From contig CAKPMB010000012.1 in assembly GCA_934167885.1 (NCBI GenBank), positions 1 to 49,045 on the forward strand: 49,045 nt of DNA. Reading direction: 5' to 3'. Positions 1 through 7,771 of this stretch are shown piece by piece (position 1 is the stretch's first letter; each line of letters begins with the position of its first letter). A model generated the notes under the pieces. That model saw nothing but the letters and a program-made list of their open reading frames with translations. It made no database searches and was not told the origin of the DNA. Position numbers and translations under genes: made by a program. Source of the DNA: an uncultured Bacilli bacterium (lineage in GTDB: Bacteria > Bacillota_I > Bacilli_A > RF39 > UBA660).

Positions 1-136
1 TCTAAATTAGGTTTGTTACTTAATAAAGTAACCCCCCCCCCATATTGACACTATTTGACACATTTATTTTGATACTATTTAACACTTTTCATCATATCCT
101 TTGCTTTATTTTTCTAATATGATTTTATCAAATATT
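1..136. repeat. 136-bp intergenic cassette, copy 1 (C10 tract plus hairpin)
   Basis: This segment is repeated almost exactly at 2766-2901. The two copies have equal length and differ by a few substitutions and two one-base shifts that cancel out. It holds a perfect 7-bp inverted repeat (GTTACTT / AAGTAAC, loop AATA, 15-32), a run of ten Cs (32-41), and two 17-bp near-identical direct repeats at 45-61 and 69-85. It lies just after the stop codon of the surface protein gene. By analogy with copy 2 it is probably the upstream region of another minus-strand gene beyond the left edge. It may continue outside the window. Confidence 0.9.
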
Positions 137-156
137 GTTATGTTATTCAATATCCT

Positions 157-2712
157 TTATTTCAATTTTAACTGATAAGGACTATCCATTGTCCCATCAC
201 CACTTGATATTAAGACGTCAGAGCGAATGTTTATAACTACCCGCAAACTCATTCTAATATTTACCCAACCATTAGCAAGAAGTCCAAAAGAGTTAACAAA
301 CACAGAGTTTGCATAACCATAGCCTGCATCAAAGTCAGAAGGCGTCATGGTCCAAAAATTATCTTTTGAATTTAAATAGTAATTTTCATTCTTGGTATTA
401 CATTTTCCACCGGCTAACGCTACTTCATCAATTGTAATCAGACCAACAGGATACACTAGTTTTCCATTACCATAATCATTAGTAACGCTAAACTTATCTT
501 TTATGTCACTGGAACATTTTAATGTTGCTACCTTATTAACATTTTGTTGTAAACGTGTAAAGGCAGAATAATATGTGTTATTAGAAATTTTATATCCTGA
601 ATTATATGTTTTATCTGTTATGCTTCGATCATTACAAAAGGTTGCATCTACAGTATAATCTGTCAACAAGTTATTATCACTATCTTTCTTTTCAACTATA
701 TTACTTGCATACCATTTATCTAATTCTATTTTAGCGTTACTTGCTAATTCATTCGTTCTAGTGCCATCTAAACTTGTTGAGGAATACGAATAATACTGCA
801 CTTTCGCACTCGTTTCTGATACTAAACTATTTACTTTTAATAAAAGTTGGCATGACGAATTTTGATTTGTGCTTTGACATGTCCATGGATATATTTCAAA
901 TTCATCTTTCATTTCATTAAATGTTCCTTGTTTCATATTACCTTTTAATTTATAAATTTCATTTATTTCATCAAATTCATAATCATCTGCAAAATAATAT
1001 TTTACATTTACGCCTATTGCTGAATATAATAATTCTTCACTTATTTGATGTTTAAAATTTTTGCCATACATATAGCCAACATACGTTGGATCGGGATATC
1101 TTACATTATACTGATATTTTGTATTGTTTATTGATATATTATTACCAGTAACGTTTTTAGTTTCACCATTATAGATTAATCTAATAGTTCCGTCACCATT
1201 TGTTCTTATAATCTTCCAATAGTATCCTCCAAAATAAACATTGTTATTTTGAACATCACCTCGGTAATAATAAACATCGCCATAGTCATCTTCCGTTTTA
1301 TATAACCCTACTTCTGATCTAATCGAACTTGCAATTTTATATGTTCTAATATCAGCCTTGGCTATTTTATAATTAGTTGTTGATACATCTATTTCCTTTA
1401 CGTAATATATATTACTTAAATTATAAGTCCCAGCTACTGTCCCACCACCTGTCCAATAGCCTATATAATCTTCACTTAAATAATCTGTAATTATGTTTCC
1501 TGTTAACTTAAATGTTCCAGTCTTTTCATCAAATTCATATGTTTTTGAAAAATTAAATTTATATCCTGTAATACTATATGGATTTTCTACGTTTTCTGTT
1601 AGTTCTTCAACATAAGTATACGTTGGAGCGGTATCATTTAAATTTGAATCACCCTTATTAGAAATATTGGTTTTAGCAACTTCAACAGATTCACTTAAAC
1701 TATCACTTACTAACATACAATCAACTAACTTATTAAAACCATTGTTTAGACAATAATTGTTACCTTTTACTTCTACTCTTTTAATAAAGCTTTGCATTAA
1801 TTCTTTATTTTTGTATATTTCTAAAAGAACATTAGTCTTTCCATTTGCATCGTTGTTTGGATGGACAAAGACTTGAATTTCAACTGTTTTATTCTTGGTG
1901 AACAAATAAGTTAAATCTAAGGTGTCACTCTTTTCTTCTACAGTGTGTCCTTCACTATCTTTATAACTGAATTTGATATCACTATTAGTGCCTTTTACTT
2001 TTAAGTTCATCGTATCATTGCTATCTTTACCCAGATCTTCCATATTTATAAAGTTGCTTATCTTGGCAATAAAGAATGCTTTATTGTTTTCTACATAAGT
2101 ATCACTGGTTTCCATCGATAAGGGCATGTTCATTGTTTCTAAACCAGCGTCAACATTAACTTTAAAGTTTAAATAACTATTCGCCCATTCAGTGGCTTTG
2201 TAACTTGAATTACTATCCGTATCACTTATTGTGGTTTCTTCATCTACCCAGAATCTTAAGGTGTAATTCTTTGTCGTTTCCGTATATGTTTTGGCATCTA
2301 TCTTGTCTACATAAATTCTTCGATTATTAAAATCACTATACCTTATACCATCGATTAAAACTTTGCCATCACATTCTAGGTATATCATAATGTATTTAGC
2401 GTCTATTCTTATTTTATTACTTATCTCTTCGCCATAATTTAAAGTAATACCATAATATATATCTTTATCACTGGTATTCTTACTTAATACTTTAAAACTT
2501 ATAGTGTTATCATCTCTTTTTAAAGCCTCTTCTTTGGTTTCCGGAAATATCCCACTTATATGCACTTCATTATCTTCCAAATAATTTAGATAAATCTCAC
2601 CATTTAAAAGGTTTTGCATACCACTATACTTTTGATAAGTATAAAAGGCATAACTTCCGCCTAATAATAAGACTAGGCCTAATACCATTAATATATTCTT
2701 CCTAGTCTTCAT
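157..2712 (-). CDS. Signal-anchored surface protein with C-terminal lectin-like/DUF6273-type domain
   Basis: A predicted extracellular protein of 851 aa. The start at 2712 (MKTRKNILM) is chosen because it opens a typical signal/anchor segment: a basic start, then a hydrophobic stretch at residues 6-23 ending in GGSYAF. A longer reading from a TTG at 2736 would begin inside a hairpin. The first ~190 residues are homologous to the N-terminus of the giant protein at 13344-18971 (both have FKV, IYYG or ISYG, FNN, SDT and NSY blocks in the same order). Two similar modules in the middle carry YEFDE...KL.GN. Around residue 495 is a GGYYWKIIRTNGDGTIRLIY motif, which I recall from many gut Firmicutes surface proteins. 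The C-terminus (YPVGLITIDE, FWTMTPSDFD, LRVVINIRSD, GTMDSPYQL) resembles the DUF6273/DUF1566-type C-type-lectin-like fold. No LPXTG motif or lipobox is visible. Ligand unknown. Flanked by two identical-looking cassettes. Confidence 0.85.
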   Translation of the reverse strand: MKTRKNILMVLGLVLLLGGSYAFYTYQKYSGMQNLLNGEIYLNYLEDNEVHISGIFPETKEEALKRDDNTISFKVLSKNTSDKDIYYGITLNYGEEISNKIRIDAKYIMIYLECDGKVLIDGIRYSDFNNRRIYVDKIDAKTYTETTKNYTLRFWVDEETTISDTDSNSSYKATEWANSYLNFKVNVDAGLETMNMPLSMETSDTYVENNKAFFIAKISNFINMEDLGKDSNDTMNLKVKGTNSDIKFSYKDSEGHTVEEKSDTLDLTYLFTKNKTVEIQVFVHPNNDANGKTNVLLEIYKNKELMQSFIKRVEVKGNNYCLNNGFNKLVDCMLVSDSLSESVEVAKTNISNKGDSNLNDTAPTYTYVEELTENVENPYSITGYKFNFSKTYEFDEKTGTFKLTGNIITDYLSEDYIGYWTGGGTVAGTYNLSNIYYVKEIDVSTTNYKIAKADIRTYKIASSIRSEVGLYKTEDDYGDVYYYRGDVQNNNVYFGGYYWKIIRTNGDGTIRLIYNGETKNVTGNNISINNTKYQYNVRYPDPTYVGYMYGKNFKHQISEELLYSAIGVNVKYYFADDYEFDEINEIYKLKGNMKQGTFNEMKDEFEIYPWTCQSTNQNSSCQLLLKVNSLVSETSAKVQYYSYSSTSLDGTRTNELASNAKIELDKWYASNIVEKKDSDNNLLTDYTVDATFCNDRSITDKTYNSGYKISNNTYYSAFTRLQQNVNKVATLKCSSDIKDKFSVTNDYGNGKLVYPVGLITIDEVALAGGKCNTKNENYYLNSKDNFWTMTPSDFDAGYGYANSVFVNSFGLLANGWVNIRMSLRVVINIRSDVLISSGDGTMDSPYQLKLK

Positions 2713-2729
2713 ATTGAACACCACATAAA

Positions 2730-2752
2730 AGAACAAGACTTAATCTTGTTCT
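2730..2752 (-). promoter_or_regulatory. Hairpin just upstream of the surface protein gene
   Basis: A perfect 9-bp inverted repeat (arms AGAACAAGA and TCTTGTTCT, 5-base loop) sits 18 bases before the chosen start at 2712. On the minus strand it is followed by TTTT, so it looks like a short intrinsic terminator placed in the leader. It could attenuate expression of the surface gene or end read-through from the dxs-like gene. The role is inferred; only the hairpin is seen. Confidence 0.6.
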
Positions 2753-2765
2753 TGCTTGTTTACAC

Positions 2766-2901
2766 TCTAAATTAGGTTTGTTACTTAATAAAGTAACCCC
2801 CCCCCCATATTGACACTATTTGACACATTTAATTTGATACTATTTAACACGTTCATCATATCCTTTTGCTTTATTTTTCTAATATGATTTTATCAAATAT
2901 T
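2766..2901. repeat. 136-bp intergenic cassette, copy 2 (upstream of the surface gene)
   Basis: Second copy of the 1-136 cassette, in the same orientation. It contains the hairpin at 2780-2797, a C10 run at 2797-2806 (G10 on the coding strand of the downstream gene), and two 17-bp direct repeats at 2810-2826 and 2834-2850. It occupies the place of a promoter region for the gene at 157-2712. I cannot identify an unambiguous -35/-10 pair. Homopolymer tracts of this length are typical slippage sites, so variable expression is possible. Confidence 0.9.
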
Positions 2902-2924
2902 ACAATAAATGTCTAGATTGTGTT

Positions 2925-4682
2925 TTATTTTACCATATCAATATGTTTTTTAATTTCATTAAATAAATTATCTACTGAAATACCATTTTCTTCTAATAGT
3001 TTAGATGCTTCAAAATCTGTATGGAATTTTTTAGAAATACCATAATTTTTTACTAACATTTTCTTCATACCATAGTAAGAAGCGATGTTTTGACCATATC
3101 CACCCATTAATTCACCATCTTCTAATGTTATAACTAAAGTATGGTCTTTTTCTAAACTATCTAATAAATTAGTATCTAAGCCTGATAAGAATAATGGATT
3201 AATTACCGTAATATCTAAACCAAGTTCAGATGAGACTTTACTTGCAATATCTTTGGCTATTTGCATTAATTGACCAACAGCGATTATAGCGACTTTACTT
3301 CCTTTTTTAACTACCTTGTTTTTATTATAAATATTGTAATCCGTATTATCAGCTTCCGTCGAATCATTAAACTTTGATGGCACTCTTATTCCGATAGGAT
3401 GCTTCTTTTGATGGGTTGCATAATTAAACATTTTAATATATTCTTCTTTAGTTGATGGTGCTAAATAAATGAAGTTAGGTATATGGGAAAATAACTGAAT
3501 ATCACATAATGCGATATGAGTATCTGAATTCATACCATATACACCAGGACTTAGCACAAGCATTGTGGCTGGATTATCATTCAAGCATAAATCATGTGAA
3601 ATTTGATCATATGTTCGTTGATAAAATGGCGCGAATGTTCCAAAAACAGCCGTTGCTCCACTTTTTGCAAGACCTGAACAAATAGCAACTGCACTCTCTT
3701 CAGCAATGCCAACATCTAAGAATTGCCCCCTTTTAACATATTCTTCTCTAACGCCTTTAACAAAACCTAACCCCATTGGTGTCGCTGCATTGACAACTAC
3801 CGCTTTCTTATCATTGTCCAATAAATCCTTCAAGCAATTAAAAACAACATTTTCATTATTTGATGGATAAGGACGTGTGCCATCTAAAACATTGAATGGA
3901 CCACCTGAATGCCAACTCTCTCTATTCTCTTCAGCATATTTTAATCCTTTACCTTTAATTGTATGAATATGTAATACAATTGGATGATTAATGTCTTTAA
4001 CACTTTCAAATAACGATATTAATTTTTCAATATCATGACCATCATCTAAATAACGATAATCAAGACCAAATGAAGTGAAAATATTATTTTGACATGTGCC
4101 ATTACTTTCACGTAATTCTTTTAAATTTTTATAAATACCGCCATGATTTTCAGCGATACTTTGTTCATTGTCATTTAAAACGATTATGAAATTATTTTTA
4201 TATTCACCAGCGGTATCCAAGCCTTCTAAAGCTTCACCACCTGATAGCGCTCCATCCCCAATAATAGCGATAACATTATATTTTTCATTTTGTCTATCAC
4301 GACCAATGGCAAGCCCTAATGAAAGGGAAATAGAAGTTGAAGTATGACCAACTTTAAAAATATCATGCGCACTCTCTTTAGGATTAGTATATCCAGTAAC
4401 ATCATGAAATTTGTCATCATAAAGATAAGCATCTTTTCTTCCTGTCAAAATTTTATGTGGATAACATTGATGGGATACATCAAAAACAAACTTATCAATA
4501 GGTGACGAAAACACATAATGAAGGGCTATCGTTGTCTCAACCATTCCTAAATTAGGACCAATATGTCCCCCTGCTTTACTAACTTTATTAATAATTGCTT
4601 CACGCACATCATGCGCTAGTTCATTCAATTCCTCTAAATTAAATTTTTTTATATCTTTTGCATCATTAACTTTGTCTAACAT
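2925..4682 (-). CDS. dxs: 1-deoxy-D-xylulose-5-phosphate synthase-like thiamine diphosphate enzyme
   Basis: A thiamine-diphosphate enzyme of 585 aa, slightly shorter than typical DXS (about 620). DXS makes 1-deoxyxylulose 5-phosphate from pyruvate and glyceraldehyde 3-phosphate in the MEP isoprenoid pathway. Seen: GGHIGPNLG, DVSHQCYPHKILTGR, the cofactor motif GDGALSGGEALEGLDTA with a downstream NDN, KGKGL...AEE...WHSGG, and the catalytic-Glu block DVGIAEESA. The central pyrimidine-domain segment is unusual. Canonical DXS has DRAG...THQG, but here it reads LSPGVYGMNSDTHIALCDI, so a substrate-phosphate arginine known from E. coli DXS is missing. It is either a divergent DXS or a related transketolase-like enzyme. 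It follows the flavodoxin gene by 16 bp, probably as one operon. No clear terminator follows before the cassette. Confidence 0.75.
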   Translation of the reverse strand: MLDKVNDAKDIKKFNLEELNELAHDVREAIINKVSKAGGHIGPNLGMVETTIALHYVFSSPIDKFVFDVSHQCYPHKILTGRKDAYLYDDKFHDVTGYTNPKESAHDIFKVGHTSTSISLSLGLAIGRDRQNEKYNVIAIIGDGALSGGEALEGLDTAGEYKNNFIIVLNDNEQSIAENHGGIYKNLKELRESNGTCQNNIFTSFGLDYRYLDDGHDIEKLISLFESVKDINHPIVLHIHTIKGKGLKYAEENRESWHSGGPFNVLDGTRPYPSNNENVVFNCLKDLLDNDKKAVVVNAATPMGLGFVKGVREEYVKRGQFLDVGIAEESAVAICSGLAKSGATAVFGTFAPFYQRTYDQISHDLCLNDNPATMLVLSPGVYGMNSDTHIALCDIQLFSHIPNFIYLAPSTKEEYIKMFNYATHQKKHPIGIRVPSKFNDSTEADNTDYNIYNKNKVVKKGSKVAIIAVGQLMQIAKDIASKVSSELGLDITVINPLFLSGLDTNLLDSLEKDHTLVITLEDGELMGGYGQNIASYYGMKKMLVKNYGISKKFHTDFEASKLLEENGISVDNLFNEIKKHIDMVK

Positions 4683-4698
4683 CCTATACTCCTTAAAA

Positions 4699-5163
4699 CT
4701 ATTCTATAATTTCCTTAATACTATCTGCATTATTACGATTTAATAATTTACCATTAATAAAATGTAAATTAGGATACTTATTCTTTAAATAATTAAAACT
4801 CTCTTGTATATCACTACCACCACTGGTTGCAAATAAATAGATATTTTTATTAGTTAAATTATTCTCTTCAATAAAAGTATTAATAATACGAGGAGGTAAA
4901 TCCCACCATATTGGATAACCAATAAAAATATTTTCGTATGCATCAATTGAAGTTAATTTATTTAAAATTTTTGGCCTTGACGCATCATCATGCATTTCAA
5001 TAGTTGAACGACTATTTTTATTAGTCCAATCTAAGTCCATGCTTGTATATTTATTCTCTGGAACTATTTCAAATAAATCACCATCTAAAACATCTTTTAA
5101 TTCATTCGCCACCATGCGTGTTACGCCTGATGCTGAAAAATAAACTACTAAACTTTTTTTCAT
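4699..5163 (-). CDS. Flavodoxin family protein
   Basis: A cytoplasmic FMN-binding protein of 154 aa. The N-terminal beta strand and phosphate loop (VVYFSASGVTRMV), the central GYPIWWDLPP and the FATSGGSDI segment are typical of the Flavodoxin_4 group that carries electrons or reduces quinones and related substrates. The start at 5163 has AGGAGA about ten bases upstream. It is the first gene of a likely two-gene unit with the DXS-like gene 16 bp downstream. In the MEP pathway flavodoxin can feed electrons to IspG and IspH, so a link to isoprenoid synthesis is possible but only inferred. A long dyad overlaps the promoter. Confidence 0.85.
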   Translation of the reverse strand: MKKSLVVYFSASGVTRMVANELKDVLDGDLFEIVPENKYTSMDLDWTNKNSRSTIEMHDDASRPKILNKLTSIDAYENIFIGYPIWWDLPPRIINTFIEENNLTNKNIYLFATSGGSDIQESFNYLKNKYPNLHFINGKLLNRNNADSIKEIIE

Positions 5164-5169
5164 TTAACT

Positions 5170-5215
5170 CACTCTCCTAGTAATATTATAATATCAGGGA
5201 GTGTATACCGGTCAA
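5170..5215 (-). promoter_or_regulatory. Flavodoxin-dxs promoter with overlapping dyad
   Basis: On the minus strand, TTGACC (5210-5215) is followed by TATTAT at 16-bp spacing or TATAAT at 19-bp spacing. The -10 region lies in a perfect 12-bp palindrome (ATATTATAATAT). This is enclosed by outer arms CACTC-t-CCT and AGG-GAGTG (5170-5178 and 5196-5203, one bulged base). The layout looks like an operator for a dimeric repressor. The regulator is not identified. Confidence 0.5.
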
Positions 5216-5227
5216 TATAAATATTTT

Positions 5228-5252
5228 AAAAAAAATGCATTATTAATATGCA
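5228..5252 (-). terminator. Terminator of the SPOR-to-thioredoxin-like operon
   Basis: A 5-bp stem (TGCAT / ATGCA, 7-base loop) followed by eight Ts on the minus strand, a few bases after the stop codon of the thioredoxin-like gene. The stem is short but the T-run is strong. Confidence 0.6.
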
Positions 5253-5255
5253 CCT

Positions 5256-5972
5256 TTACTTTAATTTAATACCTTCACTTCGTAAATAATTAATATATTC
5301 TAAATAAAACATTGCCCCTACTTGCATACTCGTTATTTTGCCATCTTTAATATGGAAAATAACGGGTGTAACAATACTATTTAATTGATTGCCATCAATA
5401 TTTAAAATCATTTCTTCATTTTCTATTTTTCTAGAATCTAAATAATATATTTGATAATTATATTCATCTAAACTTTTAACTACATCCCTTCTAAAAATTT
5501 TACAATAATAACAATTACTTCTTGCCATTAATACATAAAAATCATCTTTATTGTCTAGTTTATCTTTTAACTCATATTCTGTTATTTCAGTAAAACGCGT
5601 TATATCATATTCTTCATTCTGTCTTGCTTCCGCTACCATAAGTTTATTTTCAAGACTATCTTCATAACTATGATAAAACGTCATATCATAAACTTGAAGT
5701 TTATTTTTATTAATGACAAAAGATCTTTCTTCGGAATCAATATATAAAAGACCATTTTTAATATAATAATTATTTTCATATATTATAGAATCATCATCAT
5801 ATTCTAGTAATACTTTATTATCGGTAAAATTCAAATAATAAGTTGTTGTATCAATCGTTATATACCATTTACCTTTTAATATTTGTGTTTTGTAATAATC
5901 ACTATTTATATATAAAATACTTCCTAAAGCTATAAATAATACAACTAAACAAATTAAATACACTCTTTTCAT
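5256..5972 (-). CDS. Membrane-anchored thioredoxin-like protein (CYYC)
   Basis: 238 aa. Residues 5-24 form a hydrophobic signal anchor without a lipobox Cys, so most of the protein should lie outside the membrane. Residues ~30-110 form a beta-rich region without a recognised family. Residues ~140-238 look like a thioredoxin fold: FYVLMARSNCYYCKIF with the redox pair Cys154-x-x-Cys157, and SIVTPVIF giving the conserved cis-proline. It could handle thiol-disulfide exchange at the cell surface, which is notable because the neighbouring surface proteins are Cys-rich. It is the last gene after the SpoIVFB-like gene (26-bp gap), followed by a terminator. The specific substrate is unknown. Confidence 0.7.
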   Translation of the reverse strand: MKRVYLICLVVLFIALGSILYINSDYYKTQILKGKWYITIDTTTYYLNFTDNKVLLEYDDDSIIYENNYYIKNGLLYIDSEERSFVINKNKLQVYDMTFYHSYEDSLENKLMVAEARQNEEYDITRFTEITEYELKDKLDNKDDFYVLMARSNCYYCKIFRRDVVKSLDEYNYQIYYLDSRKIENEEMILNIDGNQLNSIVTPVIFHIKDGKITSMQVGAMFYLEYINYLRSEGIKLK

Positions 5973-5998
5973 ATAAACATCACCATTATAATTATATC

Positions 5999-6715
5999 TT
6001 ACTTTTTAAAATAATTATACAAAAACTTTTTCTCAGGCATCATATTTATAATATGAGATTTATCCTTATAAAATTTATCATAAGAATTTATACAATTAGT
6101 CTTTTTAAATTGATAATTATATAAAAGACGATCTAATAGAAAATTATTATATGTATAAGGAAAATCTTTATATAATTTAAATAACTTAGTAAGAAGAACA
6201 ATACTTATTAATAAGTAATTAAATTTAAAGATTTTAATATTATAAATAACAAGCATTATAATAAAGATAAATGATATCATAATTGATATTTTAAAACTTC
6301 GTTTATAGTTATAATGAAAATTAAAAATTATATTTAATATTCGGCCACCATCGAGTGGATATATGGGTAATAAGTTAAAGAATAATAAAGTATAATGATA
6401 GATTTTTAGATATTCATAATGAATAAAATTTTTTAAAATTATATAATAAATTATTTGAACGAGTGGTCCCATTATTAAAATAATAAGTTCTTTTTTGATA
6501 GGATAATTATAATTACACTTAAAAACTGTTTCACCACCATATGAATATAGTTTTATTTTATCTAACTTGTTTTTTAAAATAATACCAGTTAAGGCATGCC
6601 CTAGTTCATGCACAATAATAAGGGAAAAATATATAACAAAATTATTAAATAAACCACAAATAATTACTAAAATTAAAACTAAAAAGAGTGATTTATCAAG
6701 ATAAAATATTTTCAA
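5999..6715 (-). CDS. SpoIVFB-like M50 site-2 protease
   Basis: A membrane zinc metalloprotease of 238 aa. The zinc-binding HELGH is at residues 36-40, inside a hydrophobic segment, and the second motif PLDGGR (residues 120-125) supplies the third ligand Asp. It has about four to six membrane segments. The C-terminal tail is basic and has no CBS domain, unlike B. subtilis SpoIVFB. It overlaps the SpoIVFA-like gene by 20 bp, so the two are co-translated. In B. subtilis this pair controls pro-sigmaK cleavage. Whether this organism sporulates cannot be told from the window, so the substrate is open. Family call firm; role inferred. Confidence 0.85.
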   Translation of the reverse strand: MKIFYLDKSLFLVLILVIICGLFNNFVIYFSLIIVHELGHALTGIILKNKLDKIKLYSYGGETVFKCNYNYPIKKELIILIMGPLVQIIYYIILKNFIHYEYLKIYHYTLLFFNLLPIYPLDGGRILNIIFNFHYNYKRSFKISIMISFIFIIMLVIYNIKIFKFNYLLISIVLLTKLFKLYKDFPYTYNNFLLDRLLYNYQFKKTNCINSYDKFYKDKSHIINMMPEKKFLYNYFKK

Positions 6716-7274
6716 TACTTAAATATTCTCCATTCTTTTCAAGTTCTATATATAGTTGATTATTTATGGTTTCACCTAAAAATTCACCTTTTTTAACATA
6801 ATCATATAGTTTATAGGATGAATTTATATTGCCATACAGTATCTTCGATCCATCACTATTTTCAACAATTAAAACCTTACCATACTCATCTCTATTACCA
6901 ATATATACAATAATTCCATCTAATAAAAAGGGCACTAAATAATTATTAGACACTTCAAGTTTATAACCATTACCATATTTTTCAAGAGATTTATACTTTA
7001 TTTTTTCATTAAAAACCTCTTGAACATTACCACTATCAATTGGAAATACTTCACCTAAATATTTATTATAAAGATTCTTAATATAAGCGAAGGAAATATT
7101 ATTGTTTAATATTTTATTATTAACAAAGTCTTTAAATTCAGTATTTTGTTTCATTAGAATTAAACAAACTAACAAAATAATAGCACAAAATAATATTTTA
7201 TTGATAAAAGATATAAAAACACTTTTAACTTTGGTTTTTGATGGTTTTAATTTATCAAGACATTTATATTTCAT
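6696..7274 (-). CDS. SpoIVFA-like membrane protein with degenerate M23 domain
   Basis: 192 aa. One membrane span at about residues 24-42 after a short basic cytoplasmic stretch, then an extracytoplasmic part. The C-terminal ~80 residues keep the M23/LytM fold pattern (DGIIVYIGNRDEYGKVLIV, LYGNI, YVKKGEFLG, LYIELEKNGEYL). The zinc ligands HxxxD and HxH are absent, so it should not be an active endopeptidase. That is what is known of SpoIVFA, a partner that holds SpoIVFB. Position between mreD and the M50 protease matches the B. subtilis order. Confidence 0.7.
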   Translation of the reverse strand: MKYKCLDKLKPSKTKVKSVFISFINKILFCAIILLVCLILMKQNTEFKDFVNNKILNNNISFAYIKNLYNKYLGEVFPIDSGNVQEVFNEKIKYKSLEKYGNGYKLEVSNNYLVPFLLDGIIVYIGNRDEYGKVLIVENSDGSKILYGNINSSYKLYDYVKKGEFLGETINNQLYIELEKNGEYLSIENILS

Positions 7275-7290
7275 AGTAATAATTCACCCA

Positions 7291-7770
7291 CTAAAGTTTA
7301 TGATTAATTCTATATTTTTTTAATATAAATGATATGACAAATAATGACAAAATATTTAGGATTAAACTATGACTTATTTTATAAAATAGTGATAAGAATG
7401 TAACGTCATTATACTTAGTTAGATATACTATTAAAAAACTTATAGAATCATATATAATAATATTCAATATTAATAGTATTATTCTTATTATGAATGATTC
7501 ACGAATACTATTTAGGATTTTTTTATTAATTTTAGCGAGCATTAAAAAGATTAAGGTATTATATAAAAAAATTGTGCTATATAATAAATCATAAATAAAA
7601 CCAATAATAAGACTATATTTTAAATAAGTATCTTTATTACTGCTAATAGATACAATTAAACTAAGAGTTAACATGGGATAAAGGTATGTTATATTATTAA
7701 AATAAGATGGATAAATGTAAGTTATATAGCCATCTAATATGATTGTTAAAATGGTTACTAAGTATAGCAT
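7291..7770 (-). CDS. mreD: Rod-shape determining protein MreD
   Basis: 159 aa, nearly all hydrophobic, with about five membrane segments. The family pattern of a glycine and aspartate in the third segment is seen in GFIYDLLYSTIFLYNT. It starts one base after the mreC stop and is followed by the SpoIVFA-like gene after 16 bp. MreD works with MreC in the elongasome that guides lateral wall synthesis. Sequence conservation in this family is low, so the call rests on the topology, the GxxxD motif and the position behind mreC. Confidence 0.8.
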   Translation of the reverse strand: MLYLVTILTIILDGYITYIYPSYFNNITYLYPMLTLSLIVSISSNKDTYLKYSLIIGFIYDLLYSTIFLYNTLIFLMLAKINKKILNSIRESFIIRIILLILNIIIYDSISFLIVYLTKYNDVTFLSLFYKISHSLILNILSLFVISFILKKYRINHKL

Positions 7771-7771
7771 T

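Noticed and set aside
2805..2850. Plus-strand promoter starting at TTGACA in the cassette
   Set aside because: No matching -10 at normal spacing and no plus-strand gene follows.
1..2901. Insertion sequence or transposon bounded by direct repeats
   Set aside because: The enclosed gene is a surface protein; no transposase or terminal inverted repeats are present.
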